In this document: in pieces, positions 22,519 through 33,333 of the stretch | How the letters are laid out: the number at the start of each line of letters is the position of its first letter | Numbering within the stretch: position 1 is the stretch's first letter | Source: Cycas panzhihuaensis | Taxonomy: Eukaryota > Cycadophyta | Direction of reading: 5' to 3' | Length of the DNA: 64,000 nucleotides | Assembly: GCA_023213395.1 (NCBI GenBank) | Contig: CM041465.1 | Coordinates: 56,489,741-56,553,740, forward strand | Made by a program: the position numbers and the translations under genes | The notes under the pieces: generated by a model | The model's database searches: none | What the model was told of the DNA's origin: nothing | What the model saw: only the letters and a program-made list of their open reading frames with translations

Positions 22519-23301
22519 TGATGAAAACCATAATCTAGGGGAGGAGTGGCTAGAAAAGGGGCAAATATATATTGATATTTATTAAAGAGATTTTACATAA
22601 GAGAATGAATAGTTATTAAAGTTTAAATATTATTAATATAAATGATGTACCTAACATTATTATTTAAATGCTTATACATTTGATTAGGTGAGACAAGTCA
22701 ATTAGCAAATGATTGAATATTATATAATTTATATATTTAGCCCACCCAATCCTTAAATAAGATGAATGAATTGGTAGAAGAATTATTTATGCTATAAGTT
22801 CTAAGTATTTGGAGCCATTGGACCCCAAGGATGGCATTAGATCCTACTATAAATAATGCATAAAAATCAAAAGCGAGATGATATTTACTAATTCATAGGT
22901 GAAAGTTTTTTATTATACCTGCATAATGTAAGGTCTAATGACTAGGAAAAGAGCAGATAAATCTTATTTTTGGCATAATATAGAGGTTTAATTATCAAGC
23001 TACAAATATATCAATGAAATTTAATGATACACTTTCATCAATCAATATTGGCATGGGTGTTATATGATGGGTGTTTTTTACACATAGTGTCTTTAGGTAG
23101 GATGTGGAAAAACTACTAATAAGGATGTTTCAGTCTAGAGAATAGGAAGAGGAGATTCTTAAGGGGTCTCATACTTAGGTTTTAGTTCAATTTTGACTTA
23201 AAATTTATCTTCAAGATCAAGGTCAATAGTAAAAAACATGCATGTTTTCTTGTACACCTTTGTATGACTAGAGGCCTAATTTTTTGAGCACTTAACATTA
23301 A
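22519..23301 (-). pseudogene. pol: G1: gypsy protease and start of RT (upstream part)
   Basis: Minus-strand reading right to left. Near 23040 is a degenerate protease active site (IDESVSLNFIDIF where LIDSGSTHNFI is usual). Near 22812-22850 is VGSNAILGVQWL, the gypsy protease C-terminal signature. Just right of L1 is PPLDYGFHHA, the RT entry motif. It continues on the far side of L1. A Cys/His-poor remnant near 23250 may be the gag knuckle. The right limit is the C4 LTR. The G1 5' LTR is not seen and may lie beyond C4 or be lost. Confidence 0.72.
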
Positions 23302-23657
23302 TGTGAGAATAATAGGATCTAAATACATGTGCTCTAATTCAAGTACAATAAGTAAAATATTAATAAATATTCAACAAATCAAGAATGGTATAGATGAATT
23401 CACCATATTGTAGGCTCTCTCTTGGGCAGAGCTTCTACATTAATCAGAATCTAATATATAAAGTATAAAGGTATAGGGTAATATTTATAGCCATCTGCTA
23501 AGATTATAATGCCATAGGATAGGCCAAGTTAAGAACATAAGAGGTGGACCCGACCTCACTATCTAAGATAATTAAATTACATTAAGGGTCTATTAAAACA
23601 TTATAAATATGAATTTACATAAATGGGAAGAAATGGAGGTATTACAATGTTTTAACA
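23302..23657 (-). repeat. 3' LTR of C4 (left edge approximate)
   Basis: The right edge is firm: minus strand TGTTAAAACATTG follows the polypurine tract TAAGGGAGGG. The left edge is set at minus-strand TATTCTCACA because this gives TG...CA ends and places a TATA-like ACTTTATATATTAG (near 23455) about 150 bp before the end. The partner LTR is outside the window, so the edge cannot be confirmed. Confidence 0.55.
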
Positions 23658-24252
23658 CCCTCCCTTAATAGCAACTTCATTTCTTCAGATGTTGAGGTCA
23701 AATCTAAATCATTCAAACTTTGGTTTACCAAGTGCTTTAGTGAAGATGTCTATAACCTAGTCTTTAGTAGGATGGTAGATGATCTCAACTTCTACATTTT
23801 GGAAATGCTCATGGATGAAGTGATGATGGACCTCAATGTACTTAGTTCTAGCATGGAATACAGGATTCTTCGTCATCTTCAACACACTTTAATTGTCACA
23901 GTACATGATTGTTGGTGAAGTCTATTGAAGTCCAAGCTCAACAAGAATCCTTCTTAGCTAAATTAACTTAGTTGTAGCATGGACAACTATTTTATATTCT
24001 ACTTCAGTGGAAGAAAGGACAATAATGTGTTGCTTTTTATAGCTCCATGAGATTACAACTGAGTTTATATTAAAATAATAACATGAAGTTGAATGGTGTG
24101 TATCCTAACAACCAGCCCAATCAATATCTATATGTCCTTTTAGAATAGGTGATTCAATCTTATTATACTCAAGGCCAAACTGATGAGTGCCACAAATATA
24201 TTTAAATATTCTAGTGGTTGTTTTCTATTGAAATACTTTGGGCTATGACATA
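23658..24252 (-). pseudogene. pol: C4: copia RNase H and polypurine tract, broken
   Basis: Minus strand from right to left: RIFKYICGT, DIDWAG, STEVEYK, MYCDN, the string HARTKYIEVHHHFIHE and VIDIFTKALGKPKFE. These are the copia RNase H signatures and C-terminal tail. Several stops are present, such as within WAGC-stop and KPKFE-stop. It is the end of the pol gene whose upstream part lies at 30924-33333, beyond C3b. The polypurine tract is at 23658-23670. Confidence 0.83.
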
Positions 24253-24550
24253 TGAAAAGGGTTAATGTCACAAGGTCATTACATTAGTTGGTTATTTCTA
24301 AAAAGGGTCTTAAGTGAACTTTAAATTAGATCACTTAAGTGAAATTCACTTTCATGTGCATTATGTATAATTTCATTTCACCTAACTCTAATCCTCTCTC
24401 TCTCAATATAAAAGTAAAAGCTCAAAGCAGGAGGTTAATTCTTACCTTCCCATTTTGTGAGAGTTTCTCTCTTTCTCTCAAGTCTCTCTTACTCCCATGT
24501 TTGCCTTTGTGTTTAGTGCATGGAGATAAAAGATAGATCCACTCTTTTCA
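24253..24550 (+). repeat. 5' LTR of C3b (298 bp)
   Basis: TGAAAAGGGTTAATGTCAC to CACTCTTTTCA: a 7-bp inverted terminus (TGAAAAG / CTTTTCA). Better preserved than the C3a 5' LTR. Confidence 0.92.
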
Positions 24551-24552
24551 TA

Positions 24553-24564
24553 TGGTATTAGAGC
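24553..24564 (+). other. Primer binding site of C3b (initiator tRNA-Met)
   Basis: TGGTATTAGAGC, two bases after the LTR. One C-to-T change from the plant tRNA-iMet site. Confidence 0.85.
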
Positions 24565-26600
24565 TTACTTCCTTCATGTTCCTCACTTGCACTTGCAATG
24601 GAGCCATTACTTCCTTCTCCCCCACAATCCATGTGGTGTAGGGGATTGTGAAAGTGGATTTAGAAATATTTTTAAGTTTTTATCATAGCATCTTTAGTAT
24701 TGTTTGCTTTCCCTTTCTTTTTTATAGGTTTATAAGCACAATACAAAGAGTTGTAAGGCCCAAGTATTCTAATCCTTTGGTGGCTATTTATGATATCTCA
24801 TTCTTCTTTTATTTCCCCTCTTTTTATCTATTTAACAAGGGGAAATGTTGCCAAAAATTTTCTAGCTTTTAAAAGAATGATTGTAAGGGGAGGTTCTACC
24901 CATTTTTTTTAAAGAATTTAGAGCCATTTAAAATATCCATTATTATATACTCTCACATTGTCCATATTAGGATCCTAGTGATCAAAAAATAATGGAAATT
25001 TCATATGGTATCATGTGTTAATAAGATATTAGCAAGCTGGATTTTCTATAAAAATAAAATTTGCTTGTTGACATATCTACAATATCTTCTAAAGAGATCC
25101 AATTGACCTGATTCTAATTGTCAAAGATGAGGCTCTCGGTCTACTTTCTAGCACAAAAATTGGCACCCAATTTTGATGTCGTATGAAAAAGTTATTACTG
25201 TTGTAGTGAACAGTAGTTATTTTTAGTAAGAATTCTAGAAAAATATATTCTTCTAACTTTACATAATTGCTAAAAAATTTTCAAAACTCATTTGGACTCG
25301 ATTCCACTTCTTAAAGATGAAGCTCTGAGTCTAGTTTGTAGTACAAAACTAGCACTCAATTTCATTATCGTGGAAGAAAGTTATTGCTGATTTAATGAAG
25401 ACTATTTCTTTTTGTATTAAAAAAAAAAAAAGTGAAGAAATTTTCTTCCTTCTTTTTATAACGCTTAAAAGCCTATTATAAAAGTGAGTAAAAAACACCT
25501 GGATCAGAGAAATATTTAGTGTTCCCACTCACATATTAGAATTATATTTTAACACTCTAAAATCACTTCAAATAAGCACTCTAAAGACACTCAAAGTAAG
25601 CACTCCAAGCAAGCATTCTATTTTCAATATGTTTAATACAAATTCGATAATCTTTTCACTCTTCCTAAAAGGAACGTATCACGTATATTATTTTTTGCCA
25701 TCTTATACCTATTTATATACTCACTAAGGTTGAGATACCTTGGTTAGTAGAATGTTGTGCCATAAAGGAAGTGTGGGTTTCAAGTTGGAATAGGACTAAC
25801 CTGGAATATTGGTGAGGTTTTGGTTAGCCATACCATCATGCCTCAATCAGGGATCATCCTAATAACCAACTAAGAAAACTAAAACTTTAAATATAAGATT
25901 GAAATATACCTGATCCAATATCTATCATAGCCATGGGTATGCATGTACCACTCTTTAAAGGAGATATATAGTTGTTCATTGGTAAATTGAATGAGGATTG
26001 GAAGTACCTAGGCTCTATTGTGACTTAGATTTCATCACTAAGCACAATTACAGGTATTGTGGGTGAAGGCCAACTTAATTATACTAGAAGCCTAAGCATC
26101 CCTTCAATAACCTTAACTACATGTTAGATACAAGTTAGAGGTTATTGGGTTAATTATGCATCCTACATTTGAGTTTCAAGTTGTGTACACTCAATGATAT
26201 CAGCTTCTATATTGGCCTACAATCTTGTATATTGATCACCTACTTATTTATAAAAAGTGATCCATAGTGTAATCACAATCATAGTGCTTCTCATATTCTT
26301 GCTGCATTAGGTTAATATTTTCCACAAGTGTTAGTAGCCAATTTTCATTATAGTGCTTCTCATATTCCCACTACATTAGGTTAATATTTACCATAAGTGT
26401 AAGTGGCCAATTTTCATCATAGTACTTTTCATATTCCTACTACGTCAGGTTAATATTTGTCACAAGTGTTGGTGACTTTTCTCTAAAGTTGCTCCCTTCA
26501 TATTTGAGCAACTATTCTCACTTCTTCTTCCTTCTACTACACTACTTTATTACATCTTCCATTTGTAAATAGTGATTTGTCATTTATTTCCATCACTTTT
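24565..26600 (+). other. Long untranslated leader of C3b
   Basis: Collinear with the C3a leader, including the roughly 190-bp duplication (25075-25430) and the 69-bp minisatellite (26281-26476). No convincing coding sequence. Confidence 0.6.
26281..26476 (+). repeat. 69-bp minisatellite in the C3b leader
   Basis: Units start at 26281, 26350 and 26419 (ATAGTGCTTCTCATATTC and variants), exactly 69 bases apart. About 2.8 units. Confidence 0.8.
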
Positions 26601-27840
26601 ATAGTCCCTTATTCATTTCTTCCCTTCTCAAAAGATACCATATCTTTACAGTTCAAGCAAAATGTAAATTGCATTCTAAAAAAAAAAGAAAATTGGGACC
26701 TATGGTTCACTAGTGTCAGAAATATTGCAGGCTATGAAGGTCTTTGGAGAGATCACTTGCAACCTACATCATCTATTGTAGCTATAGCTACCTCAGTTAC
26801 TTCTGGAGGAGGTGCTCCAAGTGCTCCCACTAAAGCTGCAACTAAACACTAATGGAAACCTGATAATGATACAATCTGTGCAAGAATACTTCTTGTTATC
26901 GATTATTCCCTACATAATCTTATTGATGAAGTTATACATGATACATCATGGAAAGTTCTTGAAGTTCTTAAAAAAAAACTTTGATACTAAATTAGACTTA
27001 GAATTTGTTCACTTAGTGCTGAAGATGAATAAATTAAAAATGCAAAAAGGATATGCACATAAGACAATCAATCTCCTTCGTCTAATTAAGTGAGCCATTA
27101 ATAAAGATTTCAAAACTTAATAGATTACATAGATTTTCTTGATTTAGTCATGTCTCCATATCCCAAATTATAAAAATCTACTAGGAAGTCTTCAATCTAG
27201 TGGCATTTTGAAGACCCTAAACTTTGAGGCTTATACTGATAAGTTCATTGAATATAATAAGACCTTTGATACCAACTTTTCCACTACATCTGATCTAATT
27301 GATGCTACTTTTGAAGTAGAATAAGATCTTTATTATACTAAAAATTAAGGTTAATACTCTCCCAGAGGTAGTAATTCCCATGGAAGAGGCAGAGGTAGAT
27401 AACAAGGACAATGTACTCTTGGTCAACAGTCTCCATGACTCCAACAAAAATAATCTCAAGGCCAAGGCCAAAATAATCAAATTGGGCCTAGATCTAGTAA
27501 TAAGAGACAATCCAACTAGCCCAATACTTCTTATGGGACTAGAAATTAAATAATTCTGTGCCAAAGGTGTAATAGAAAAGGACATTATTCCAAAAATTAC
27601 AGAACTTCTACCAACAAACTACCAAGCTATTAACAGTACCATGGTGCACATAATGTTAATAATACTTCTTTTGAAGATGATTTTAGTGGAATGCAATTTA
27701 CTCATGCATACCTTCAAAGAATTAGGACCACTTCATCAAATGTTGTTAATAGATCCACTAAGTATATTAAGGCTTATTGTGGTTATACTTATTTACTTTT
27801 GCCTTTACCACTTGGAGTTGCAAATACTGCCACCTTAAAT
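26600..27840 (+). pseudogene. gag: Copia gag with RGR-rich segment and zinc knuckle, broken
   Basis: Capsid-type region from about 26660 (NWDLWFTSVRNIAGYEGLW, then SWKVLEVLKK). A slip in an A-run at 26971 moves the reading into frame 1. After that come FDTKLDLEFVHLVLK, the Gly/Arg-rich GSNSHGRGRGR near 27367 and a zinc knuckle CQRCNRKGHYSKNY near 27552-27593 (CX2C...H, last Cys replaced). The order matches C3a gag but with fewer lesions. It is uninterrupted where R1a sits in C3a. Confidence 0.8.
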
Positions 27841-29595
27841 ACTTCATCATGGATCATAGATACTAGAGCAACACAACACATGACTTCTCATCACTAGTTC
27901 TTTCAGGATTTTGACTCTGAAGTTTATGGTGTTGTACACATGGTTGACAAATCATCTCAGCCCGTCAAAGGACTTAGAATAGTTTGCCTGAAACTTCTAG
28001 GCCTTCTAGATTTTACCCTTATCGATGTTCTATATATTCTTGCTCTGAAGTAATACCTACTCTCCCTCTCCACCCTTGTCTCTTGTGGTTTTGATCTGAG
28101 TATAGCTGTAAATAATCAAACTCTCTATATCATTCACCCTCCTTCAAATACTGTGGTTATGACTAGAATTCTTGATGGCAAGTTTTTTTGCCTAACTAGC
28201 TTACCATCCTTTGAAGCTAACTATGTTGATGATGACTCTTCTTTTACCATAACCCTAACTCCTCAAACGTTGTCCCAAGCAGCCCTATGGCATGATCATA
28301 TGGGCCATATCAAAATTGATTGTTTAAGAGAACTACATGCCACTCTTTCTAGTATGCCTAAGCTCTCCTCTAAGCCCTTCAAATGTGAAGCATGTATCAT
28401 TGCCAAATCTCAAAGATAACCCTTTCCTTATAGTCAGTGGAAATCTAGCCAACCTTTGCATCTTGTACACTCAAATATATGTGGTCCTTTCCCCATCCCT
28501 TCTCTCAAACAGAAGTGGTATTATAGTACTTTTATTGATGATTTTACTAAGAAAGTATGGGTTACTTTTCTTGCAAATAAAGATGAAGCTTTGTCTATGT
28601 TTTAAGCTTTCAAGGCCCACGTGGAAAATGAATCTAGATTCAAGATCAAAATACTCAGGACTGGCAATGGTAGCAAGTATATGTCTAATGAGTTTGAATC
28701 GTACCTATGTCAACATAGAATCAAACATCAAACCACTATTGTAGGTACACCCCAGCAAAATGGAGTTGCTGAGCACATGAATAGGACCATTATGAACATG
28801 GCTCGTGCTATGCTAGTATATAAGAATGTCTCTGTCTATCTTTGGGTTGAGGCTATCTGAACTACTATGTATTGGATCAACAATGTTAGTCCCTCTAAGC
28901 TCAACCCCTCTCCACATGAAATGTGTTATGGACAAATCCCCTCTATCTCCCACTTCAGAATTTTTGGCTCTACTTGTTATGCTCACATTCTGGAGGAACA
29001 CATAAATAAGCTTTAAGATAGAGCCCTTAAAGGAATCTTTATCAAATACCCTATAAACAAAAGGAGGTACAAGGTTTTTATACCTTTATAATATAAAATT
29101 ATCATCACTAGAGATGCTATCTTTGTAGAGACTAAAGATCAATTACTCAGACTTGACTCCAAGATACCTTCATACTGATTTAATGATGCTATTGAATTTG
29201 ATGTACAAATTCCAAAATTTAGAGGGGGAGATGCTCAAAAGTTGCTCAAAATCTTGGAATCTGATAATAGAACCCCGAAGAATATAGGTTGTGACTCCCA
29301 GCTAATGTGTATACATCCAGCACCATCATTTGTGAATAGCCAAGTTGACAAAGGCAAAGCCATAACAGAAGGACTATCTTCTCTAACATCAATGGTTGGC
29401 TCATCTTCTTTAGCATTGTCAACTTTTTCTGTGCCAAACATTTCATACGATCCTTTTCAGGATCAAAATGAAGACCAAGAGGATGTAGAAATAAAAACCT
29501 CATTCCTAACTCGAGGTTTTTATGAAGCCTACTAACTACACAAGGATATGCAACTAGATGAGGTAGGCAAAACAAGCACTAAAATTGGAATTCTT
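27841..29595 (+). pseudogene. pol: Copia protease, pre-integrase and integrase in one frame
   Basis: Frame 1 runs from the gag tail (27691) to the deletion near 29595 with stops but no evident frameshift. Protease: SWIIDTRATQHMTSHH near 27849-27896, where the active-site Gly of DTGA has become Arg. Pre-integrase: LWHDHMGHIKIDCLRELH and CEACIIAKSQR. Integrase: LVHSNICGP (first Asp reads Asn), FIDDFTKKVW, TGNGSKYMS (second Asp reads Gly), TPQQNGVAEHMNRT with the Glu kept. The tail includes a Ser-rich segment (29330-29440). Protease and integrase active sites are both lost. Confidence 0.83.
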
Positions 29596-30170
29596 ATAAT
29601 ATTCATGACAAATCCTAAGTAGAATCATTGGTAAGCTATAATACAAGTTAAGGTACCTAAAGACGACTAGCAAATATGGTCTGTTACATGAACCTAATGT
29701 ATAATTTAAACTTTATGCATACACAGACTCAAACTTTGCTAGAGATAAAGACACAGGAAGATCTATGTCTAGGTACATAATATTTCTTGGAACAGTACCA
29801 ATATCATGGAGATCCAAATGGCAAAAGATAATTGTAGACTCAACTGCTAAAGTTGAATATATTATTGCTTCTAAGGTAAGTAAGGAGGTGATATGACTTA
29901 AAAAATTATTGAATACATTAAATTCCACCTAAATAAATTCTACTAGCTTACATGTAGATAATCAATCTACAATCTAAATGGCTAAAAATCACATATTTCA
30001 TGATCGTACCAAACATATAAGTATGAAAGTTCATAGGATTAGAGAACTAGTTTATGATGACATAATTCAACTGGAGTACTATCCTACAGTAGATCAAGTG
30101 GTTGATATCTTCACCAAACCACTAAATAGGGTGAAGTTTGAATAGTTCCAAAAACAACTCAGCCTTAGGG
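29596..30170 (+). pseudogene. pol: Copia RNase H, broken, joined to the tail after RT deletion
   Basis: Directly after the deletion joint come FMTNPK, RYLKTTSKYGLLHEPN (with a slip), YAYTDSNFARDKDTGRS at 29714 (frame 2), ISWRSKWQK, STAKVEYIIAS, VDNQST, then HDRTKHISMKVHRIRELV and VDIFTKPLNRVKFE. The catalytic Asp/Glu/Asp positions are still readable. In C3a the same sequence is preceded by about 1 kb of RT that is absent here. Confidence 0.82.
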
Positions 30171-30610
30171 CCTCCATCTCTGACTAATTAAAGGAAATGA
30201 CAATAGAACCATCATACTCTACCTCATTCATGAAAATCCCTTATGAGTGCAGAAGCATAAGAGTAAGTCTCCACTCTATACCATTCATGAAAATTTCTTA
30301 TGGGCGCAAAAGGATAAGGGTTGTATCATTTTGGAAAATCAAAACCTATGAAAACTTGAAAGGGCATGGGGGATGACCAAATGGTATATGGAGACTCAGT
30401 AGATTTTAGCTACAAAATTCATTATATTGATTGGCTATCTAGCTTCACTTAAAGAGCCGCCTGAGCTAGGTTAGTAGATTAGAAAATCAGTGGGTTTTCT
30501 TCCCCATGAGGGTTTCTAATAAAAGTGTCATAGTAGTTTGCTTTGTAAGAGGCTCAAATGAAGACCTCATATAACAGAATAAAATAGGATGAAATGACCT
30601 TCTACGATTA

Positions 30611-30620
30611 AGGGGGAGAT
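30611..30620 (+). other. Polypurine tract of C3b
   Basis: AGGGGGAGAT abuts the LTR start TGAAAAGGG. Confidence 0.8.
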
Positions 30621-30918
30621 TGAAAAGGGTTAATGTCACAAGGTCATTACATTAGTTGATTATTTCTAAAAAGGGTCTTAAGTGAACTTTAATTTAGATC
30701 ACTTAAGTGAAATGTACTTTTATGTATATTATGTATAATTTCATTTCACCTAATTCTAATGCTCCCTCTCTTAATATAAAAGTAAAATCTCAATGGATGA
30801 AGCTCATTCTTACCTCCCCATTTTGTGAGAGCTTCTCTCTTTCTCTCCAGTCTCTCTTTCTCCCATGTTTGCCTTTGTGTTTAGTGCATGGAGATGAAGG
30901 ATAGATCCACTCTTTTCA
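30621..30918 (+). repeat. 3' LTR of C3b (298 bp)
   Basis: TGAAAAGGGTTAATG to CTCTTTTCA, the same length as the 5' copy with scattered substitutions. Confidence 0.92.
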
Positions 30919-30923
30919 ATATA

Positions 30924-33333
30924 TACCTGGAGAAGATCCCTACTACATATGAGATGTCTGGGCGAGTCTAAGTGAGATAGATAAGACTCCCAACTAACTA
31001 CTAATACACAGTGGGATCAAAAGGTTTTCCTTGTTCATCCAGAGTTAACTTGGTTCCTATCTCCATAGGAATTAGTTTAGGATTGCATTCAGTCATCCTG
31101 AATCTTTCCAAGAGTTCATTAGAATACTTGGTTTGAGTCAGGGGGATGTGTCTTGGTTCTTTCCAAACTTCAATTCCAAGGAAGCAATGAAGCAAACCAA
31201 GGTTAGTCCTCTCAAAATTGCTCTTCAACTCTGATTGGAGCTAAGAAATTCCATCTATATCATTACTAGTGATAGTAAGATTGTCTACATAAAGTACAAT
31301 GATGGTGATCAAATTATCTCTAACCCAAATATAGAGATCAGGGTCAAAGGATGAATGATTAAATTGATGCTGAGTTAGAAATGCATCTATCTTTGCATAC
31401 CAAGCATGCGATACCTGCTTGAGTCCATAAAGGGATTTCTTGAGTCTACAAACTAAGTGTTCTTGTCTTGGAACAGCATAGCCTAGGGGTTATTTCAAGA
31501 AAACCTCTTCTTTAAGCTCTCCATTAAGGAAAGCACGCTTCACATCCATTTGGTAGATAGGCCATCCAAATTGGGCTGCTAGGGACATAACCAAATGGAA
31601 TGTGGTTATATTAGCTATCGGTGAAAAGGTCTCATCATAGTCAATCCCCTCTTATTATTTGAAACCTCTTGTAATAAGGTGATCTTTGTGACACCCTATA
31701 GTACCATCTACATGGAACTTTATCTTGTATAGCCATCTATAGTCAATTGCTTTCTTCCTAGGTGGAAATTTAGTCAGCTCCCAAGTGTTATTTTTTAAGA
31801 TAAAATTCATCTCTTCATCCATATATGCTTTCTACGTTTGGTCTTTGACTTCCTCCTCAAACATGGAAGGCTCAGGAGTTTTAAGGACACATGCCATGAG
31901 GGAAAAATTTATAGAGTGCCTCATCTTAGAAGGCCTCTTTGCAATTGTGGGAGGAGTAGAAGCATCCTTTAAAATCTATTGTACCTATTTAGGAGGTGGC
32001 TGAAAGCTGGTAGCTTCCACTTGAAGGTCATCAATTGAAATGGGAGGTAAGTTTGTACTTTCTTGAGTGGATAAAAAAGAAGTTATTAGAACTAATGATG
32101 GACTAGGAGTGTAGGAGTAAGCTGGTATATGTGGCTTCAAAGTTTATCCAAGGGTTACTTGTGTTGCACTAACTTCATCTTCTCTTATAATCTAATGTGG
32201 AGGAGGTGTCAATACCTATGGTTCTTCTACAAAGATTATATCTTATATCATGTAATTCTAGTTACCAACTGTGTCAAAGATTTATAGGCTTTGCAACCAG
32301 GTACATAACCAAGGAAGATGCACTTAAGGCTCTTATCATCAAGTTTCTTCTTATTATCCTTTGGGACATATTTATATATCATGCATCTAAAGATCCTTAA
32401 GTGAGCTACAGATGGTTTCTGACCTGACCAAGCTTCTTCGGGAGTAATTTTCCTAATTGCAACTGTGGGACTTATGTTGGTTAGGTAAACAACCATGGAA
32501 ATGGCATTAACCCAAAATCTAGTTGCAAGCTTGGTTGTACTAAGCATGGCTTTTCCTTTATTGATCAAAGTTTGATTCATTCTTTCAACTACACCATTCT
32601 ACTAAGGTGTGTGAGGAGCAGAAAATTGACGTTGGATGCCATGTTCTTTGTAAAAGTTATTAAACTAATTTGAAATGTACTCACCACCATTATTAGATTT
32701 AAGGGTCTTGATTCTCATCCCACTTTTATTTTTAGTAGCAGCCTTGAACTCTTTAAATCTGTTTAAGGCTTGATATTTATTTCTCAAGAAGTAGACCTAT
32801 ACTTTCCTTGAGAAGTCATCTATGAAAGTAATGAAATACCAACTACCATTGAGAGATTGGGTGGATATAGGCCCACAAATATCAGAATGTATGAACTCTA
32901 ATAGTTGTGAAGCTCTTCAAGCATTCTTGGAAGGGAATTTTTCTCTTTGCTACCTTCCCTTTAGGCATGCCTCACATATGTTCTGATATCTCTTGATTTT
33001 GGGTAGGTCATATATCATTTTGAGCCTAGACGTGAGATTCAAGCTTTGCATATTTAAATGACCTAAGTGTTAATGCCATAGGTGGCCTTTGGATCTATTT
33101 GTGGTCACTTCATCCTTTAAGTGAGAGCATTCTCTTAGTTCATATATGCAAGGGGACTCTTCTTTAATTATATCCTCTCCTTATCATATTGAGTTGTGTT
33201 GGCCATTGAGCAGGATTTATGCTGAGGAGTAATGGCAAGAGGGACTCCATCTAGCCTGTATAAGCCACCATCTTCATGTCTTGTAGTCATAAGTTTGTTC
33301 ATAGCATGGTTTATAATTCTGCAAATACCTTGG
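30924..33333 (-). pseudogene. pol: C4: copia pre-integrase, integrase and RT, broken
   Basis: Reads right to left from LTR A to C3b. Pre-integrase: GGLYRLDGVPLAITP near 33260 and CEACLKGR near 32975. Integrase: FIHSDICGP, FITFIDDFSRKV, KSNNGGEY, NGVVERMNQTL, AWSGQKPSVAHL. RT: MDEEMNFILKNNTWEL (31760), WLYKIKFHVDG, MDVKRAFLNGELKEEVF, LYGLKQVSHAWYAKI and, at 31280-31291, YVDN where the catalytic box is YVDD. The final part TNLGLLHCFLGIEVW matches the RT thumb. Stops are frequent but the frame is largely kept. The 5' half of C4 (gag, PBS, 5' LTR) is cut off by LTR A. Confidence 0.87.

Larger units (their letters stand above)
24253..30918 (+). mobile_element. C3b: copia element, same family as C3a, RT deleted
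   Basis: Both 298-bp LTRs, a PBS, leader, gag, protease, integrase, RNase H and a polypurine tract are present. RT is missing through one internal deletion near 29595. Flanking 5-mers ACATA (24248-24252) and ATATA (30919-30923) differ by one transition. It is inserted in C4 between RT and RNase H, on the opposite strand. It cannot replicate alone, but this could be post-insertional damage. Confidence 0.92.
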
